From positions 1 through 41,135 of the forward strand of contig JALVKL010000059.1 in the NCBI GenBank assembly GCA_027033775.1: DNA of 41,135 nucleotides. Reading direction: 5' to 3'. The number at the start of each line of letters is the position of its first letter. Position 1 is the first letter of the stretch. A program made the translations under genes and the position numbers. This document shows, in pieces, positions 25,253 through 32,136 of this stretch. This stretch comes from a bacterium. Lineage in GTDB: Bacteria > Thermosulfidibacterota > Thermosulfidibacteria > Thermosulfidibacterales > Thermosulfidibacteraceae. The notes under the pieces were generated by a model. That model ran no database searches, was not told where the DNA came from, and worked only from the letters and a program-made list of their open reading frames with translations.

Positions 25253-25271
25253 CTGGGAACTCTGTTCCCAG
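25253..25271. repeat. Palindromic element 8 of 13
   Basis: CTGGGAACTCTGTTCCCAG, starting 3 nt after the TAG of the ParB-like gene and lying just before the ribosome site of the CTG-start gene. Confidence 0.85.
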
Positions 25272-25293
25272 ACCATTACAAAGGAGGTTTAAA

Positions 25294-25797
25294 CTGGATG
25301 CTTTAGATTTAAGAAGTAATATTAACAATCTTCAAAAGAGTGATATTATATGGCTCTTAGATAGATTTATGTGGAAGAAGCAAAGTGTTATAAAGACTTA
25401 CATTAATTCTTGTAAATCATATGATTACTGGACTGATAAGGATTATAAGAAGATTTTATCTTCTTATAAGAAGAGAGAGCTTAGTAAGATGCTTTATATA
25501 TTATTAACGATATTAAGAGGAGTGAGTTATACAGATGCTGATTTATTTAGTGCATTTGATTGTCCGTTTTGTATATTTCATTACTCAGACTGCACAAGTT
25601 GCAGATACGGAGAGGTTAAGGGGAAATGCTTTGAAAGAGATAGCGTTTATTCTATCTTATGTGATGTTCTGGATAATAAGCCAGACGACGATGTGGAGTT
25701 GTTCTATAAAGAACTTAGACAAGCAGAGTTAGATTGGTGTCACCAAACAATGCACTTTATAACGGAGGTATGTAAAAATGAAGCCACTCGAGATTAG
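25294..25797 (+). CDS. Cysteine-motif family protein, copy 2, apparent CTG start
   Basis: A 167-residue protein aligned over its whole length with copy 1: helical N-terminus (WLLDRFMWKKQSVIKTYI), DCPFC, then CTSCRYGEVKGKC. AGGAGG TTTAAA is followed by CTG at 25294, exactly where copy 1 has ATG after AGGAGG TTTAAC. ATG 25298 is out of frame. An in-frame ATG at 25243 would overlap the previous gene, pass through a palindrome and lack a ribosome site. So CTG is either the start or a lost ATG. Confidence 0.6.
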   Translation: MDALDLRSNINNLQKSDIIWLLDRFMWKKQSVIKTYINSCKSYDYWTDKDYKKILSSYKKRELSKMLYILLTILRGVSYTDADLFSAFDCPFCIFHYSDCTSCRYGEVKGKCFERDSVYSILCDVLDNKPDDDVELFYKELRQAELDWCHQTMHFITEVCKNEATRD

Positions 25798-26205
25798 AGA
25801 AGGTTTAAAGAGGATGAAGAGAGCAAGATTAAGGCATCTTTTATCTTACTTGTTAGATAGGAAAGGGACTGTTATAAGAAAGAGGCTTTTGGTTGAAGGA
25901 TTTTGGGAAGAGGAGGATGAAGTCTTATTCAAGAAGTATCGTAAAGAAGAGCTTGTAGAGACAATTACTATTATGCTCTATTCATTACAAACAGCAGAAG
26001 CCCTTTCTGCATTTTAGAGTCAATTAATTGTCCAGAATGTCCTTATGGGAGAGAAAAGGGTATCTGCTGGAGAAAAGATTCTGTGTATGGAAGGATAAGG
26101 GAAGCTCGAAAGATTCTTGGGGATGGTGTTGTAGGAGAGATTAAAGTTGTGGAGGAAGAATGGAGAGACCTTGTACTCACTTGGATACAAAAAGTAAATA
26201 TGTGA
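25778..26205 (+). pseudogene. Cysteine-motif family, copy 3, broken by a 16-bp deletion
   Basis: GGAGG precedes ATG 25778. The frame matches the family up to EALSAF and stops at TAG 26015. In another frame the family signature continues: PFCILES, INCPECPYGREKGIC and a C-terminal helix to TGA 26205. The relatives have ...SADCPFC here. Restoring one unit of the 12-bp repeat GCCCTTTCTGCA plus GATT (16 bp) gives EALSADCPFCILE in one frame. The gene thus lost 16 bp between direct repeats. It could also be decoded by frameshift, but nothing slippery is seen. Confidence 0.8.
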
Positions 26206-26233
26206 GAAGCTTTAAAACAGGAGGTAAAAGGAA

Positions 26234-26683
26234 ATGAGACCAACTGAAGTAAGAAAAGCTCTGAAAGAGCTTAAAAAGAGTGAATTAAAGGTCATCATTG
26301 ATAACCTTATGAAAAGGAAGTCTAAAGCTATTGAAAAGCATTTAAAGATTAGGAGCTATTGGCTTGACGGAGACATTAAACTTTTGGATAAGTATTCAAA
26401 AGAAGAGCTTGTAGACGTTATCTTTATAATGCTTCATACAGTTCACTTAGGGAAGGCTTTGGGAGTTTCTGATTGCCCTTTCTGTTTATTAGAAGGAAGT
26501 GTTTGCCTTGAGTGTCCTTATGCCAGAGAAAAAGGATTTTGCACCTTTCCTGCGAATGATTCCGTATTTAGAAGAATCCAGAACGCTGCAGAGTCATATG
26601 GATATGACTTTGAAGATGACATTAAGAATGAAGAAATAGACTGGAGAAGAAGTGTATTACAAGCTTTACAAAGAAGATTATAA
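26234..26683 (+). CDS. Cysteine-motif family protein, copy 4
   Basis: A 149-residue protein with AGGAGG at about 8 nt before ATG. It has a helical N-terminus (EVRKALKELKKSELKVIIDN), then SDCPFCLLEGSVCLECPYAR and KGFC, and a C-terminal helical end. It is the nearest relative of the broken copy 3 upstream. The signature spacing (C-x2-C-x7-C-x2-C-x8-C) matches the family. Function unknown; the shared motif suggests a metal-binding protein. Confidence 0.68.
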   Translation: MRPTEVRKALKELKKSELKVIIDNLMKRKSKAIEKHLKIRSYWLDGDIKLLDKYSKEELVDVIFIMLHTVHLGKALGVSDCPFCLLEGSVCLECPYAREKGFCTFPANDSVFRRIQNAAESYGYDFEDDIKNEEIDWRRSVLQALQRRL

Positions 26684-26699
26684 GAAAGGAGGAATTAAA

Positions 26700-27017
26700 A
26701 TGAAAATCAAAGATTTCTTAATCAGAACCAAAAAAGAGAACCTTTTTAGAAGAGCGTTTGTAGATGCTTTAGATGAAGCTTTAAGAGAAAAGCTTGGATG
26801 GGGCTACTATTCTTGTTATCATGACCATACCAATACTTTATCAATCTGCTTCTCTGAAACCTATACTTCAGAAATCTATTCTATGGAGATTAAACTTGAT
26901 TCTGAAGAGAATCTTAAAATTGTTATGGTAGAAGAAGGATTCCCAAAAGAATCAATTCCAGTAGTAAACTATATTATAAGGTCTTTTAATTTTAAAACTA
27001 AAAGAAAGGAGGACTAA
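26700..27017 (+). CDS. Hypothetical protein, 105 residues
   Basis: ATG 26700 follows AAAGGAGG at good spacing; a longer frame from 26652 would overlap copy 4 and is rejected. The product has an N-terminal basic helix (FLIRTKKENLFRRAFVDALD), then a beta section with aromatic residues, then a basic end (FNFKTKRKED). No family is recognised. The next small frame starts within 5 nt, so they are probably coupled. Confidence 0.5.
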   Translation: MKIKDFLIRTKKENLFRRAFVDALDEALREKLGWGYYSCYHDHTNTLSICFSETYTSEIYSMEIKLDSEENLKIVMVEEGFPKESIPVVNYIIRSFNFKTKRKED

Positions 27018-27021
27018 GAAA

Positions 27022-27256
27022 ATGTTATCAAAAGAAGAATTTAAAAGACTTTTAATTTCAAAGGCTCTTGATAGAGCTCAGCAGGTAGTAAAAGACATTT
27101 CTAAAGGAAATGGTCAGCTTGAGGCTGGACTCTTTTTGGCTGATTGAATTTGAACTTGGGTTAGATGAAGCTCTAAAAGAAACTACTGGAAAAGAAGTAT
27201 CTTTCAAAGACATCTTATATGAATTCTACCAGAATTCATTTGAAGAAAAGAATTAA
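27022..27256 (+). pseudogene. Small acidic protein interrupted by a frameshift in a T-run
   Basis: ATG 27022 lies behind AAAGGAGG and opens a frame of 41 codons to TGA 27145. In a +1 frame, from TTTTTGG at 27133-27139 onward, the reading continues WLIEFELGLDEALKETTGKE to TAA 27254-27256. Removing one T from the T5 run would join them into one acidic protein of about 77 residues. This is either a true disruption, a sequencing error in the run, or a site of slippage. Unknown family. Confidence 0.6.
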
Positions 27257-27269
27257 AGGGAGGTTTGAT

Positions 27270-27470
27270 ATGTGCTATCTACCAAAAGGAACTTGTCCAT
27301 ATCAAGACCCCGTAACAGGGGTCTGTAATGGGACTCCGCCAATAGACTGCTATTGGCGACTTGAAGAAGATTTAGATTCAAATGAAGACTTTTATAACGA
27401 AGGATATCAAGTGAGCTGGGAACTCTGTTCCCAGAACGATTTTGATAGAGAGTATAAAATGGAGGATTAA
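27270..27470 (+). CDS. Small Cys-rich protein, 66 residues
   Basis: ATG 27270 follows AAAGGGAGG; the frame can be opened at 27219 but without a ribosome site. The start MCYLPKGTCPYQ has Cys at 2 and 9, with C18 and C27 soon after, suggesting a possible metal site. A 19-bp palindrome (27416-27434) encodes WELCSQ near the C-terminus, giving the family-like end WELCSQND. The hairpins CCAATAG/CTATTGG and GACCCC/GGGGTC also lie in the gene. Unknown function. Confidence 0.55.
   Translation: MCYLPKGTCPYQDPVTGVCNGTPPIDCYWRLEEDLDSNEDFYNEGYQVSWELCSQNDFDREYKMED
27416..27434. repeat. Palindromic element 9 of 13
   Basis: CTGGGAACTCTGTTCCCAG read in frame as W-E-L-C-S-Q, then N-D, near the end of the 66-residue Cys-rich gene. 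It shares the AACGAT right flank with the copies at 4564 and 20686 (in the reading direction). Confidence 0.85.
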
Positions 27471-27472
27471 AG

Positions 27473-27931
27473 ATGACTCTTCTTAAACTAAGAAGGAGAT
27501 TAGAAAGGTTGGATAAAGAAGAGCTTGTAGAAGCTCTCCATCTTTATCTGACTAAAAAGAATAGTGCTATAGAGCACTATGATTTTGATGTAGGATATTG
27601 GACGTCTGAAGATAAGAAGATTCTTGAGAATCTTTGTTTGGTAGAATTAAGGGAGATGCTTTATGCTTTAATGGTTGTTCTTCCAAGAGCAACGGATGCT
27701 TTATGTTCTGCAGATTGTCCTTTTTGTCTCTATTACAGAGACAATTGTATGGTTTGCCCTTATGGTAAAGTTAAAGGGATTTGTAGAGAAGATAGGTCTG
27801 TTTATAAGAAATTGGTGAGAATGACTAAAGAAGCTGGAGATAGAGTAAAAGATGATTTAAGGTTGTATGTAAGGGCAGAAGAATTACATTGGATAAATGT
27901 ATTTATGATGTATCTTGGGAAGGAGGATTAA
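27473..27931 (+). CDS. Cysteine-motif family protein, copy 5
   Basis: A 152-residue protein. It has a helical N-terminus (KLRRRLERLDKEELVEALHL), then a middle helix, then SADCPFCLYYRDNCMVCPYG and KGIC, and a helical end with ELHWINVFM. The presence of SADCPFC here is the basis for the reconstruction of copy 3. GGAGG lies upstream of ATG 27473. Unknown function; probably metal-binding. Confidence 0.7.
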   Translation: MTLLKLRRRLERLDKEELVEALHLYLTKKNSAIEHYDFDVGYWTSEDKKILENLCLVELREMLYALMVVLPRATDALCSADCPFCLYYRDNCMVCPYGKVKGICREDRSVYKKLVRMTKEAGDRVKDDLRLYVRAEELHWINVFMMYLGKED

Positions 27932-27932
27932 A

Positions 27933-28367
27933 ATGAAAAGTAAACTTTTGGAAAAAGTTTTAAATCAGAAAATAAGCAAAGCTTTATATGAATATGATAA
28001 TTTATATCCTAACGAAGTTAAATTTACTGATATGAGAAGATTGATTAAATGGGTCTCTATTGAAGATTCCATCTTCAATGCTATAGAGCATTGGGCTTCT
28101 GAGAGAGGCTTGATTCCAGTCTTCCACAAAGACCAAATAAGAAATCAGTTTATCAAACTGATAGAAGAGATTGGAGAGCTTTCAAAAGCTTTTCAAGAGC
28201 ATAATCATTCTGATATTAAGGATGCAATTGGAGATTGCATAGTGGTCTTAACAGTATTAAGTTGTCAGCTTGGATATAATCTTGGGGAGATTATGGATGA
28301 TGTTCTATCGGAGATAGAACAGAGAACAGGTGTTGTAAAAGAAGGGATATTTGTTAAAGATAAGTGA
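27933..28367 (+). CDS. MazG-like NTP pyrophosphohydrolase
   Basis: A 144-residue protein; ATG 27933 follows AGGAGG, and a start at 27915 would overlap that site. The C-terminal helical part has the MazG pattern: IKLIEEIGELSKAFQE with E78, E79 and E82, and SDIKDAIGDCIVV with D97 and D101. MazG-type enzymes hydrolyse NTPs or dNTPs with Mg2+. In phages they may alter the nucleotide pool or the stringent signal. The N-terminal 65 residues are extra and unassigned. The TGA stop begins a perfect hairpin (28364-28377). Confidence 0.75.
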   Translation: MKSKLLEKVLNQKISKALYEYDNLYPNEVKFTDMRRLIKWVSIEDSIFNAIEHWASERGLIPVFHKDQIRNQFIKLIEEIGELSKAFQEHNHSDIKDAIGDCIVVLTVLSCQLGYNLGEIMDDVLSEIEQRTGVVKEGIFVKDK

Positions 28368-28399
28368 TTTTAATCACAAGAAAATTAATAAATTTTAAT

Positions 28400-28428
28400 T
28401 TGACATTTTTATTAAAAAATGTTATTTA
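28400..28428 (+). promoter_or_regulatory. Possible internal early promoter
   Basis: TTGACA (28400-28405) is followed after 17 nt by TATTTA (28423-28428), a poor -10. It lies in a 125-nt gap between the MazG-like gene and the next gene. The gap also has a perfect hairpin GGATTGAC/GTCAATCC (28453-28472). The -10 is weak, so this is a candidate only. Confidence 0.35.
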
Positions 28429-28492
28429 TTTGCAAATAAATTGATAACAATGGGATTGACTCAGGTCAATCCTTTTAAGGATGGAGGAAAGA

Positions 28493-28801
28493 ATGAAGCT
28501 ACCAATGGCTTTAGAGGAAGCATTATTTAAGATGAGAGCTGGACAATCTTTAGTATTATCATTACAGCCTGAGAGGGCTAAGAAGCTCAAAAGAGCTTTG
28601 ATGGATTTTATCTATCAGAAACAAGCCGAAGGACTTCTGTCATTAGATTATGACATAAAAGTCATGAATAATCCTTCAGGATTATCTACTTTAGTAGTCA
28701 ATGTTTACCCTCCAATGGAGGCACAAATCGTAGAGACTGATGAAGAAAAAGGTGAATTAAAGGTAATAGAAAAGTTTCAAATAATAGGAGGAATAAAATG
28801 A
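28493..28801 (+). CDS. Hypothetical protein, 102 residues
   Basis: ATG 28493 lies 5 nt after GGAGG; the earlier in-frame ATG at 28481 overlaps the ribosome site and is rejected. The protein has an N-terminal helix (MALEEALFKMRAGQSLVLSL), a basic helix, then a beta section ending KFQIIGGIK. It overlaps the next start by 4 nt (ATGA). No family recognised. It begins the replication-linked part of the unit. Confidence 0.55.
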   Translation: MKLPMALEEALFKMRAGQSLVLSLQPERAKKLKRALMDFIYQKQAEGLLSLDYDIKVMNNPSGLSTLVVNVYPPMEAQIVETDEEKGELKVIEKFQIIGGIK

Positions 28802-28998
28802 ACAGAACAAAGACAGATTATTCAAGAGTAACTCTTTATATGAAAGGCGGATTGTGGGCTTTCGTAAGAAAACTGGCATCTGACCTTAAGGTCAGAGAAG
28901 CTAATGTAATGAAAGCTATGCTTGTGGACTGGTATGATGAGAATGCTGGGAACTACGAGCAAGCAAAAGAAAAAGTGGATAAGCTTATAAGCCTTTAG
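28798..28998 (+). CDS. Ribbon-helix-helix-like small DNA-binding protein
   Basis: A 66-residue protein with one beta strand (SRVTLYMKGGLW), a helix (AFVRKLASDLKV) and a second helix (REANVMKAMLVDWYDE): the ribbon-helix-helix order of small repressors. It could regulate the early unit or bind one of the many palindromes. An 18-bp palindrome (28879-28896) is inside the gene. The TAG stop lies in the loop of a 9-bp hairpin (28985-29006). Confidence 0.5.
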   Translation: MNRTKTDYSRVTLYMKGGLWAFVRKLASDLKVREANVMKAMLVDWYDENAGNYEQAKEKVDKLISL

Positions 28999-29006
28999 GC
29001 TTATAA
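28985..29006 (+). repeat. 9-bp stem-loop around a stop codon
   Basis: TTATAAGCC and GGCTTATAA pair perfectly with loop TTTA. The TAG stop of the preceding gene straddles loop and right arm. There is no T-run. It is one of several hairpins that enclose stop codons in this genome. Confidence 0.7.
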
Positions 29007-29036
29007 TAAAACTAAATCTAAAAGGAGGTATGAGGT

Positions 29037-29426
29037 ATGAAACTCAACAAAAATTATGATGAGTTAACTGCAACAATGGAGTTCGGAGAAGCGGGCTCTA
29101 TTGAAGTCTCTTTGGGAGACTTAAACGAAGAAATCGTTAAGAAATTAGCTCTTTACGGCTTGGGGGTAAAATGCCAAAGAGCTACAGCAGGTATCGGAAA
29201 AGATGATGCTAAATCTTATGAAGCAGTATCCAAGTTGGTAAACAACTTGAAAGAAGGGAAGTGGAGTTCTCCAGTTGAAAGAACTTCAAAGAAAGAAATC
29301 CAGAGACAATTTATTATTTCTCAGCTAAGAGCGGCTGGCTCTAAAACAAGAGATGCTCTTATTAAGTCTTTAGAAGCAACAGGAGTTTTAAAGAAACTCG
29401 ATATTAAACCTGAAGACTATCAATAA
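29037..29426 (+). CDS. Hypothetical protein of the recombination block
   Basis: A 129-residue protein. ATG 29037 lies 8 nt after AGGAGG; ATG 29030 is too near. The N-terminus is beta-like (TATMEFGEAGSIEVSLGDLN) and the rest helical, with a basic helix (RTSKKEIQRQFIISQLRAAG). It lies immediately upstream of the nuclease and the Sak4-like ATPase, so a DNA-recombination accessory role is plausible. Not recognised. A hairpin (29422-29441) surrounds its stop. Confidence 0.5.
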   Translation: MKLNKNYDELTATMEFGEAGSIEVSLGDLNEEIVKKLALYGLGVKCQRATAGIGKDDAKSYEAVSKLVNNLKEGKWSSPVERTSKKEIQRQFIISQLRAAGSKTRDALIKSLEATGVLKKLDIKPEDYQ

Positions 29427-29461
29427 GCCTCTTGGCTTATTGTCTCCCTCAGAGAAACGGA

Positions 29462-29480
29462 CTGGGAACAGAGTTCCCAG
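29462..29480. repeat. Palindromic element 10 of 13
   Basis: CTGGGAACAGAGTTCCCAG, with one further A/T pair outside, in the 83-nt gap before the nuclease gene. A shorter hairpin (29422-29441) lies just upstream around the previous stop. Confidence 0.85.
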
Positions 29481-29518
29481 TTCCATTTTAGTCTTTACGG
29501 GAAGGAGGATTGATAAAG

Positions 29519-30454
29519 GTGGAAATTAGAAGGTGGATTGATAATTCAAAGATTGGATGTTTAGAAAGATGCCCAAGAGAGTTTTATCTAAGATATGGAC
29601 TACATCTGACAAGGGAAGTCCCTTCCTCAGCAATTGCCTTTGGCAAAGCAATGCATGAAGTGATAGAAAATGCTCTAAAAGAGCATAAGAATGTTAAGGA
29701 TGCTATTAAATACTGCTCTGCAGTATGGGAACAAGTTCTATTAAAGTATATTACAGAGATGGGCTTAGAGGTTGATTATGAAGATTATAGGTTAGAACCT
29801 TCCACAGGAATATTAGCTCTTACTGAGCTATTTATGAATGGGGCAGGAAAAGAGATGTTATCTCTTACGGAAGAGGTTTTGGCTACAGAGATGGAATTAA
29901 CATTTAATGTTTTAGGAACATTTGAGTTTAGAGGGAAGGCGGATATTGTTCTTAGAACAATGGCTGGGACTAATATGCTTGTTGATATAAAAACAACAGG
30001 TTGGAAGATGGAATCTTGGGCTGAGAAAGCTACTGTTGATTGTCAGTTACATTCATATGCTTTAACATTAGATAAGATGAACCTTAAGGTTCATAGTGGA
30101 GCTTACCTCGTAGTCCAAACTAATAGGAGAAGGTTAAGCTCTGGAGCTTGGTCAAATAAACCGACTTTAAAGTCGGCTTTATTTCCAATAGCTGTAACAG
30201 AAGATTATAAGGAGAGGATGTTGAAGAGAATAGAAAGAGCCTGTTTAAAAATTTTAGGAAGGGAGAGATTGTATCTCTTTGAACCTGTGTGGAGTCAGTG
30301 CCAACGCCTTTCAGGAGTTTGTCAGTTTCATCCTTTATGTGAGAGATACTGGAGATATAATGGAATTGACCTTAAAGAGATTGAACCAGAACTTTTAGAA
30401 GTGGCTTTATCCTTAGGATATAGACAAGAGGAATGGAATCCATTTGAGTATTAA
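29519..30454 (+). CDS. RecB/Cas4-like PD-(D/E)XK nuclease with Fe-S Cys
   Basis: A 311-residue nuclease. GTG 29519 lies 10 nt after AGGAGG; TTG 29510 is a possible start but only 1 nt from that site. It begins with CLERCPREFYLRYG, then FGKAMHEVIENAL. The core is FEFRGKADIVL with the Asp, then MLVDIKTTG with D-x-K, then a helix containing CQLHSYAL with the conserved Q...Y. The C-terminal CQRLSGVCQFHPLC, with the N-terminal Cys, would hold an iron-sulfur cluster as in Cas4/AddB. It likely processes DNA ends for the Sak4-like neighbour. Confidence 0.8.
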   Translation: MEIRRWIDNSKIGCLERCPREFYLRYGLHLTREVPSSAIAFGKAMHEVIENALKEHKNVKDAIKYCSAVWEQVLLKYITEMGLEVDYEDYRLEPSTGILALTELFMNGAGKEMLSLTEEVLATEMELTFNVLGTFEFRGKADIVLRTMAGTNMLVDIKTTGWKMESWAEKATVDCQLHSYALTLDKMNLKVHSGAYLVVQTNRRRLSSGAWSNKPTLKSALFPIAVTEDYKERMLKRIERACLKILGRERLYLFEPVWSQCQRLSGVCQFHPLCERYWRYNGIDLKEIEPELLEVALSLGYRQEEWNPFEY

Positions 30455-30474
30455 ACTCAAAAGAGGTTATTAAA

Positions 30475-30612
30475 ATGAAGAAAGTAAAAAGAAAATTTAA
30501 AGGTGTTAGGTTGATAATATCATCTGAAGGATTTATCCTTAGGAGAAGAAGTGGGATGTGGAGGAAGATGTATTGCTGGAAGGATAATAAGAAGAGATGC
30601 GGGGATTGGTGA
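30475..30612 (+). CDS. Small Cys protein ended by an unusual in-frame TGA; frame stays open to 30777
   Basis: ATG 30475 opens a basic 45-residue frame ending RCGDW-TGA (30610-30612). The same frame continues without another stop to 30777 with PLFDEPVRTGERVIISLCCK. I recall phage proteins with a C-G-D-W-C-P-L-F phrase, in which the TGA would replace a Cys codon (TGT/TGC), though I cannot verify that family. It may be a nonsense-mutated gene, a truncated small protein, or a readthrough/selenocysteine frame. Its ribosome site (GAGG) is modest. Confidence 0.5.
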   Translation: MKKVKRKFKGVRLIISSEGFILRRRSGMWRKMYCWKDNKKRCGDW

Positions 30613-30742
30613 CCCTTATTTGATGAACCTGTTAGAACAGGTGAAAGAGTGATTATATCACTCTGCTGTAAAGATATAGATTTATACCAAGAAAACTTTA
30701 GAGATTTCCGCCATAAGGCGGATATGGAGAGGAGGTTTAAGA

Positions 30743-31489
30743 ATGGGCTGGATAAAACCAGAAGCACATATGAATAAAATAAAAATTTTATTGCTGGGGG
30801 ATTATGGGACAGGCAAAAGTTACTTTGCCTCAACCTGCCCAGAACCAATATTCTTATTAGACTTTGATAAAGGAGCAATTGGCTATGCCAATAAACAGGT
30901 TTATGTTCCAGACTGCTTCAACGAAGTGTTAAAACCAACTATTCTTTGGAATAGAATAGAACAAGAGATAGATTTATTAATTGAAGATAAGCATCCAGAA
31001 GGTTCTTTTAGAACCTTAGTGTTAGATAGTCTAACAACAGCCACTAAATATGCTATGGATATGGCTATTGAGAAAAGACCATTAACTCCAGATAGCCCAC
31101 CAGTTTGGAACGTCCATTATCCTATGGTCAAAGTTTATATGGATAGACTCTTAGATAAGTTCAAAAGACTAAGTATGAATATTATAGTTATTGGGCATGT
31201 CTCTTATGATAAGAACGACATCACAGGAGAAATAATAGCAACTCCAGCTATCACTGGAAACCTTAAAACTTATATCCCTGCTCTATTTGATGAAGTGTAT
31301 TTCGCTGAAGTCCTTCAAACAAAAGATGGAAGACAATATATACTAAACATAAGCCCAAAGGGATTTAAACGAGCAAGGTCAAGGTTGAAAACCTTGTTTA
31401 ATCTCCCTGACCAAATCCCTAATTCCTATAAAGAACTTGAGAAGTTCTTTAAGGCAAAAAGCCCTCAGGGCAATTTGCAAAATAAATAA
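30743..31489 (+). CDS. Sak4-like RecA-fold ATPase (single-strand annealing/recombination)
   Basis: A 248-residue protein. AGGAGG lies 7 nt upstream of ATG 30743. Walker A is GDYGTGKS (19-26). A strand with PIFLLDFDKG follows, and 'FRTLVLDSLTTATKYA' is the Walker B-like strand. 'NIIVIGHVSYDKND' resembles the sensor strand of AAA_24/Sak4-type proteins. These ATPases act with SSB in phage recombination. The SSB-like gene follows after 21 nt and the nuclease precedes it, giving a compact recombination set. Two hairpins with 7-9 bp arms lie near its end (31380-31396 and 31430-31450). Confidence 0.8.
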   Translation: MGWIKPEAHMNKIKILLLGDYGTGKSYFASTCPEPIFLLDFDKGAIGYANKQVYVPDCFNEVLKPTILWNRIEQEIDLLIEDKHPEGSFRTLVLDSLTTATKYAMDMAIEKRPLTPDSPPVWNVHYPMVKVYMDRLLDKFKRLSMNIIVIGHVSYDKNDITGEIIATPAITGNLKTYIPALFDEVYFAEVLQTKDGRQYILNISPKGFKRARSRLKTLFNLPDQIPNSYKELEKFFKAKSPQGNLQNK

Positions 31490-31510
31490 AACTTTAAAAG
31501 GAGGTAGACC

Positions 31511-31981
31511 ATGTCAGTATTAAACGACATCTTTGATGATGTGAAACAAGCAGCAGAAGAGGTTCCAGTAATCCCTGCTGGAGATTATAACGGATTAGTT
31601 CAGGGATGGCAGATTGATACCGTTGAGACTCAAGATGGGGAAAGGGAAGTATTAAGGTTAGTGATAACCTTACAAGAGAATCCTGGAGTTTATTTATCTG
31701 ATAATAGTGCTCCTGTTGATGGACAGAATGTTGAATACTCTATCTTTCTCCCAAATGATGCAGATAAGAATGTTCCAGCTAAATTTGGAAGGGGCTCTCT
31801 TTATGATGTTTCAATCAGGAAATTAAAAAGACTTTTCAAAGTCTGTGGAGTAAATCCTGAAGATTACAATTCATTTGAAGAAGCATTGGATGCTTGCAGA
31901 AACTCAAAAGTTGTAGTATCAATCTCAAATTACACTTCTGATGATGGGACTCTATATGACAGAGTCGCTAAAATCTCTTAA
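31511..31981 (+). CDS. OB-fold, SSB-like protein (DUF669-type)
   Basis: A 156-residue protein with AGGAGG before ATG. The N-terminal helix is followed by 'IPAGDYNGLVQGWQID', beta strands 'REVLRLVITLQENPGVY' and 'NVEYSIFLPND', and a C-terminal strand SNYTSDDGTLYDRVAKIS. This is the plan of DUF669-type proteins that accompany Sak4-like ATPases and bind single-stranded DNA. It has no acidic C-terminal tail of the bacterial SSB kind. Assignment is by pattern and neighbour. Confidence 0.65.
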   Translation: MSVLNDIFDDVKQAAEEVPVIPAGDYNGLVQGWQIDTVETQDGEREVLRLVITLQENPGVYLSDNSAPVDGQNVEYSIFLPNDADKNVPAKFGRGSLYDVSIRKLKRLFKVCGVNPEDYNSFEEALDACRNSKVVVSISNYTSDDGTLYDRVAKIS

Positions 31982-31991
31982 TGATTCAATG

Positions 31992-32010
31992 CTGGGAACT
32001 CAGTTCCCAG
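31992..32010. repeat. Palindromic element 11 of 13, with T-rich tail
   Basis: CTGGGAACTCAGTTCCCAG with an extra G/C pair, followed by TTCTTTTATTTCTTATT. It follows the SSB-like gene and resembles a terminator or attenuator. Confidence 0.85.
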
Positions 32011-32043
32011 CTTCTTTTATTTCTTATTAGAAAGGAGTGCGTT

Positions 32044-32118
32044 ATGGAACAGCTTATAGCTATATTAATAATATTGTTAATAGCCATAGTAGGCTTATGG
32101 TTATATTTATTTCTTTAG
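32044..32118 (+). CDS. 24-residue single-span membrane peptide
   Basis: ATG 32044 lies behind AAAGGAG with ordinary spacing. The peptide is MEQLIAILIILLIAIVGLWL plus YLFL, one almost pure hydrophobic span. It lies in a 155-nt gap after the 31992 palindrome. A small membrane regulator or inhibitor is possible. The ribosome site and tidy stop at TAG 32116-32118, 19 nt before the next ATG, support that it is translated. Confidence 0.55.
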   Translation: MEQLIAILIILLIAIVGLWLYLFL

Positions 32119-32136
32119 AAATGGAGGTGATTTAAA

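Noticed and set aside
28935-28955. Fourteenth copy of the palindrome (GCTGGGAACTACG)
   Set aside because: Only the left arm is present; the right arm is absent, so it is a half-site by chance or a decayed copy.
30624-30642. A selenocysteine insertion element as a firm call
   Set aside because: The stem after the TGA fits the distance, but equal hairpins occur all over the genome; it is kept only as a possibility.
30372-30878. Antisense open frame of 168 codons over the nuclease/Sak4 gap
   Set aside because: It overlaps three plus-strand genes with good ribosome sites, has no such site itself, and its composition is that of a complement strand.
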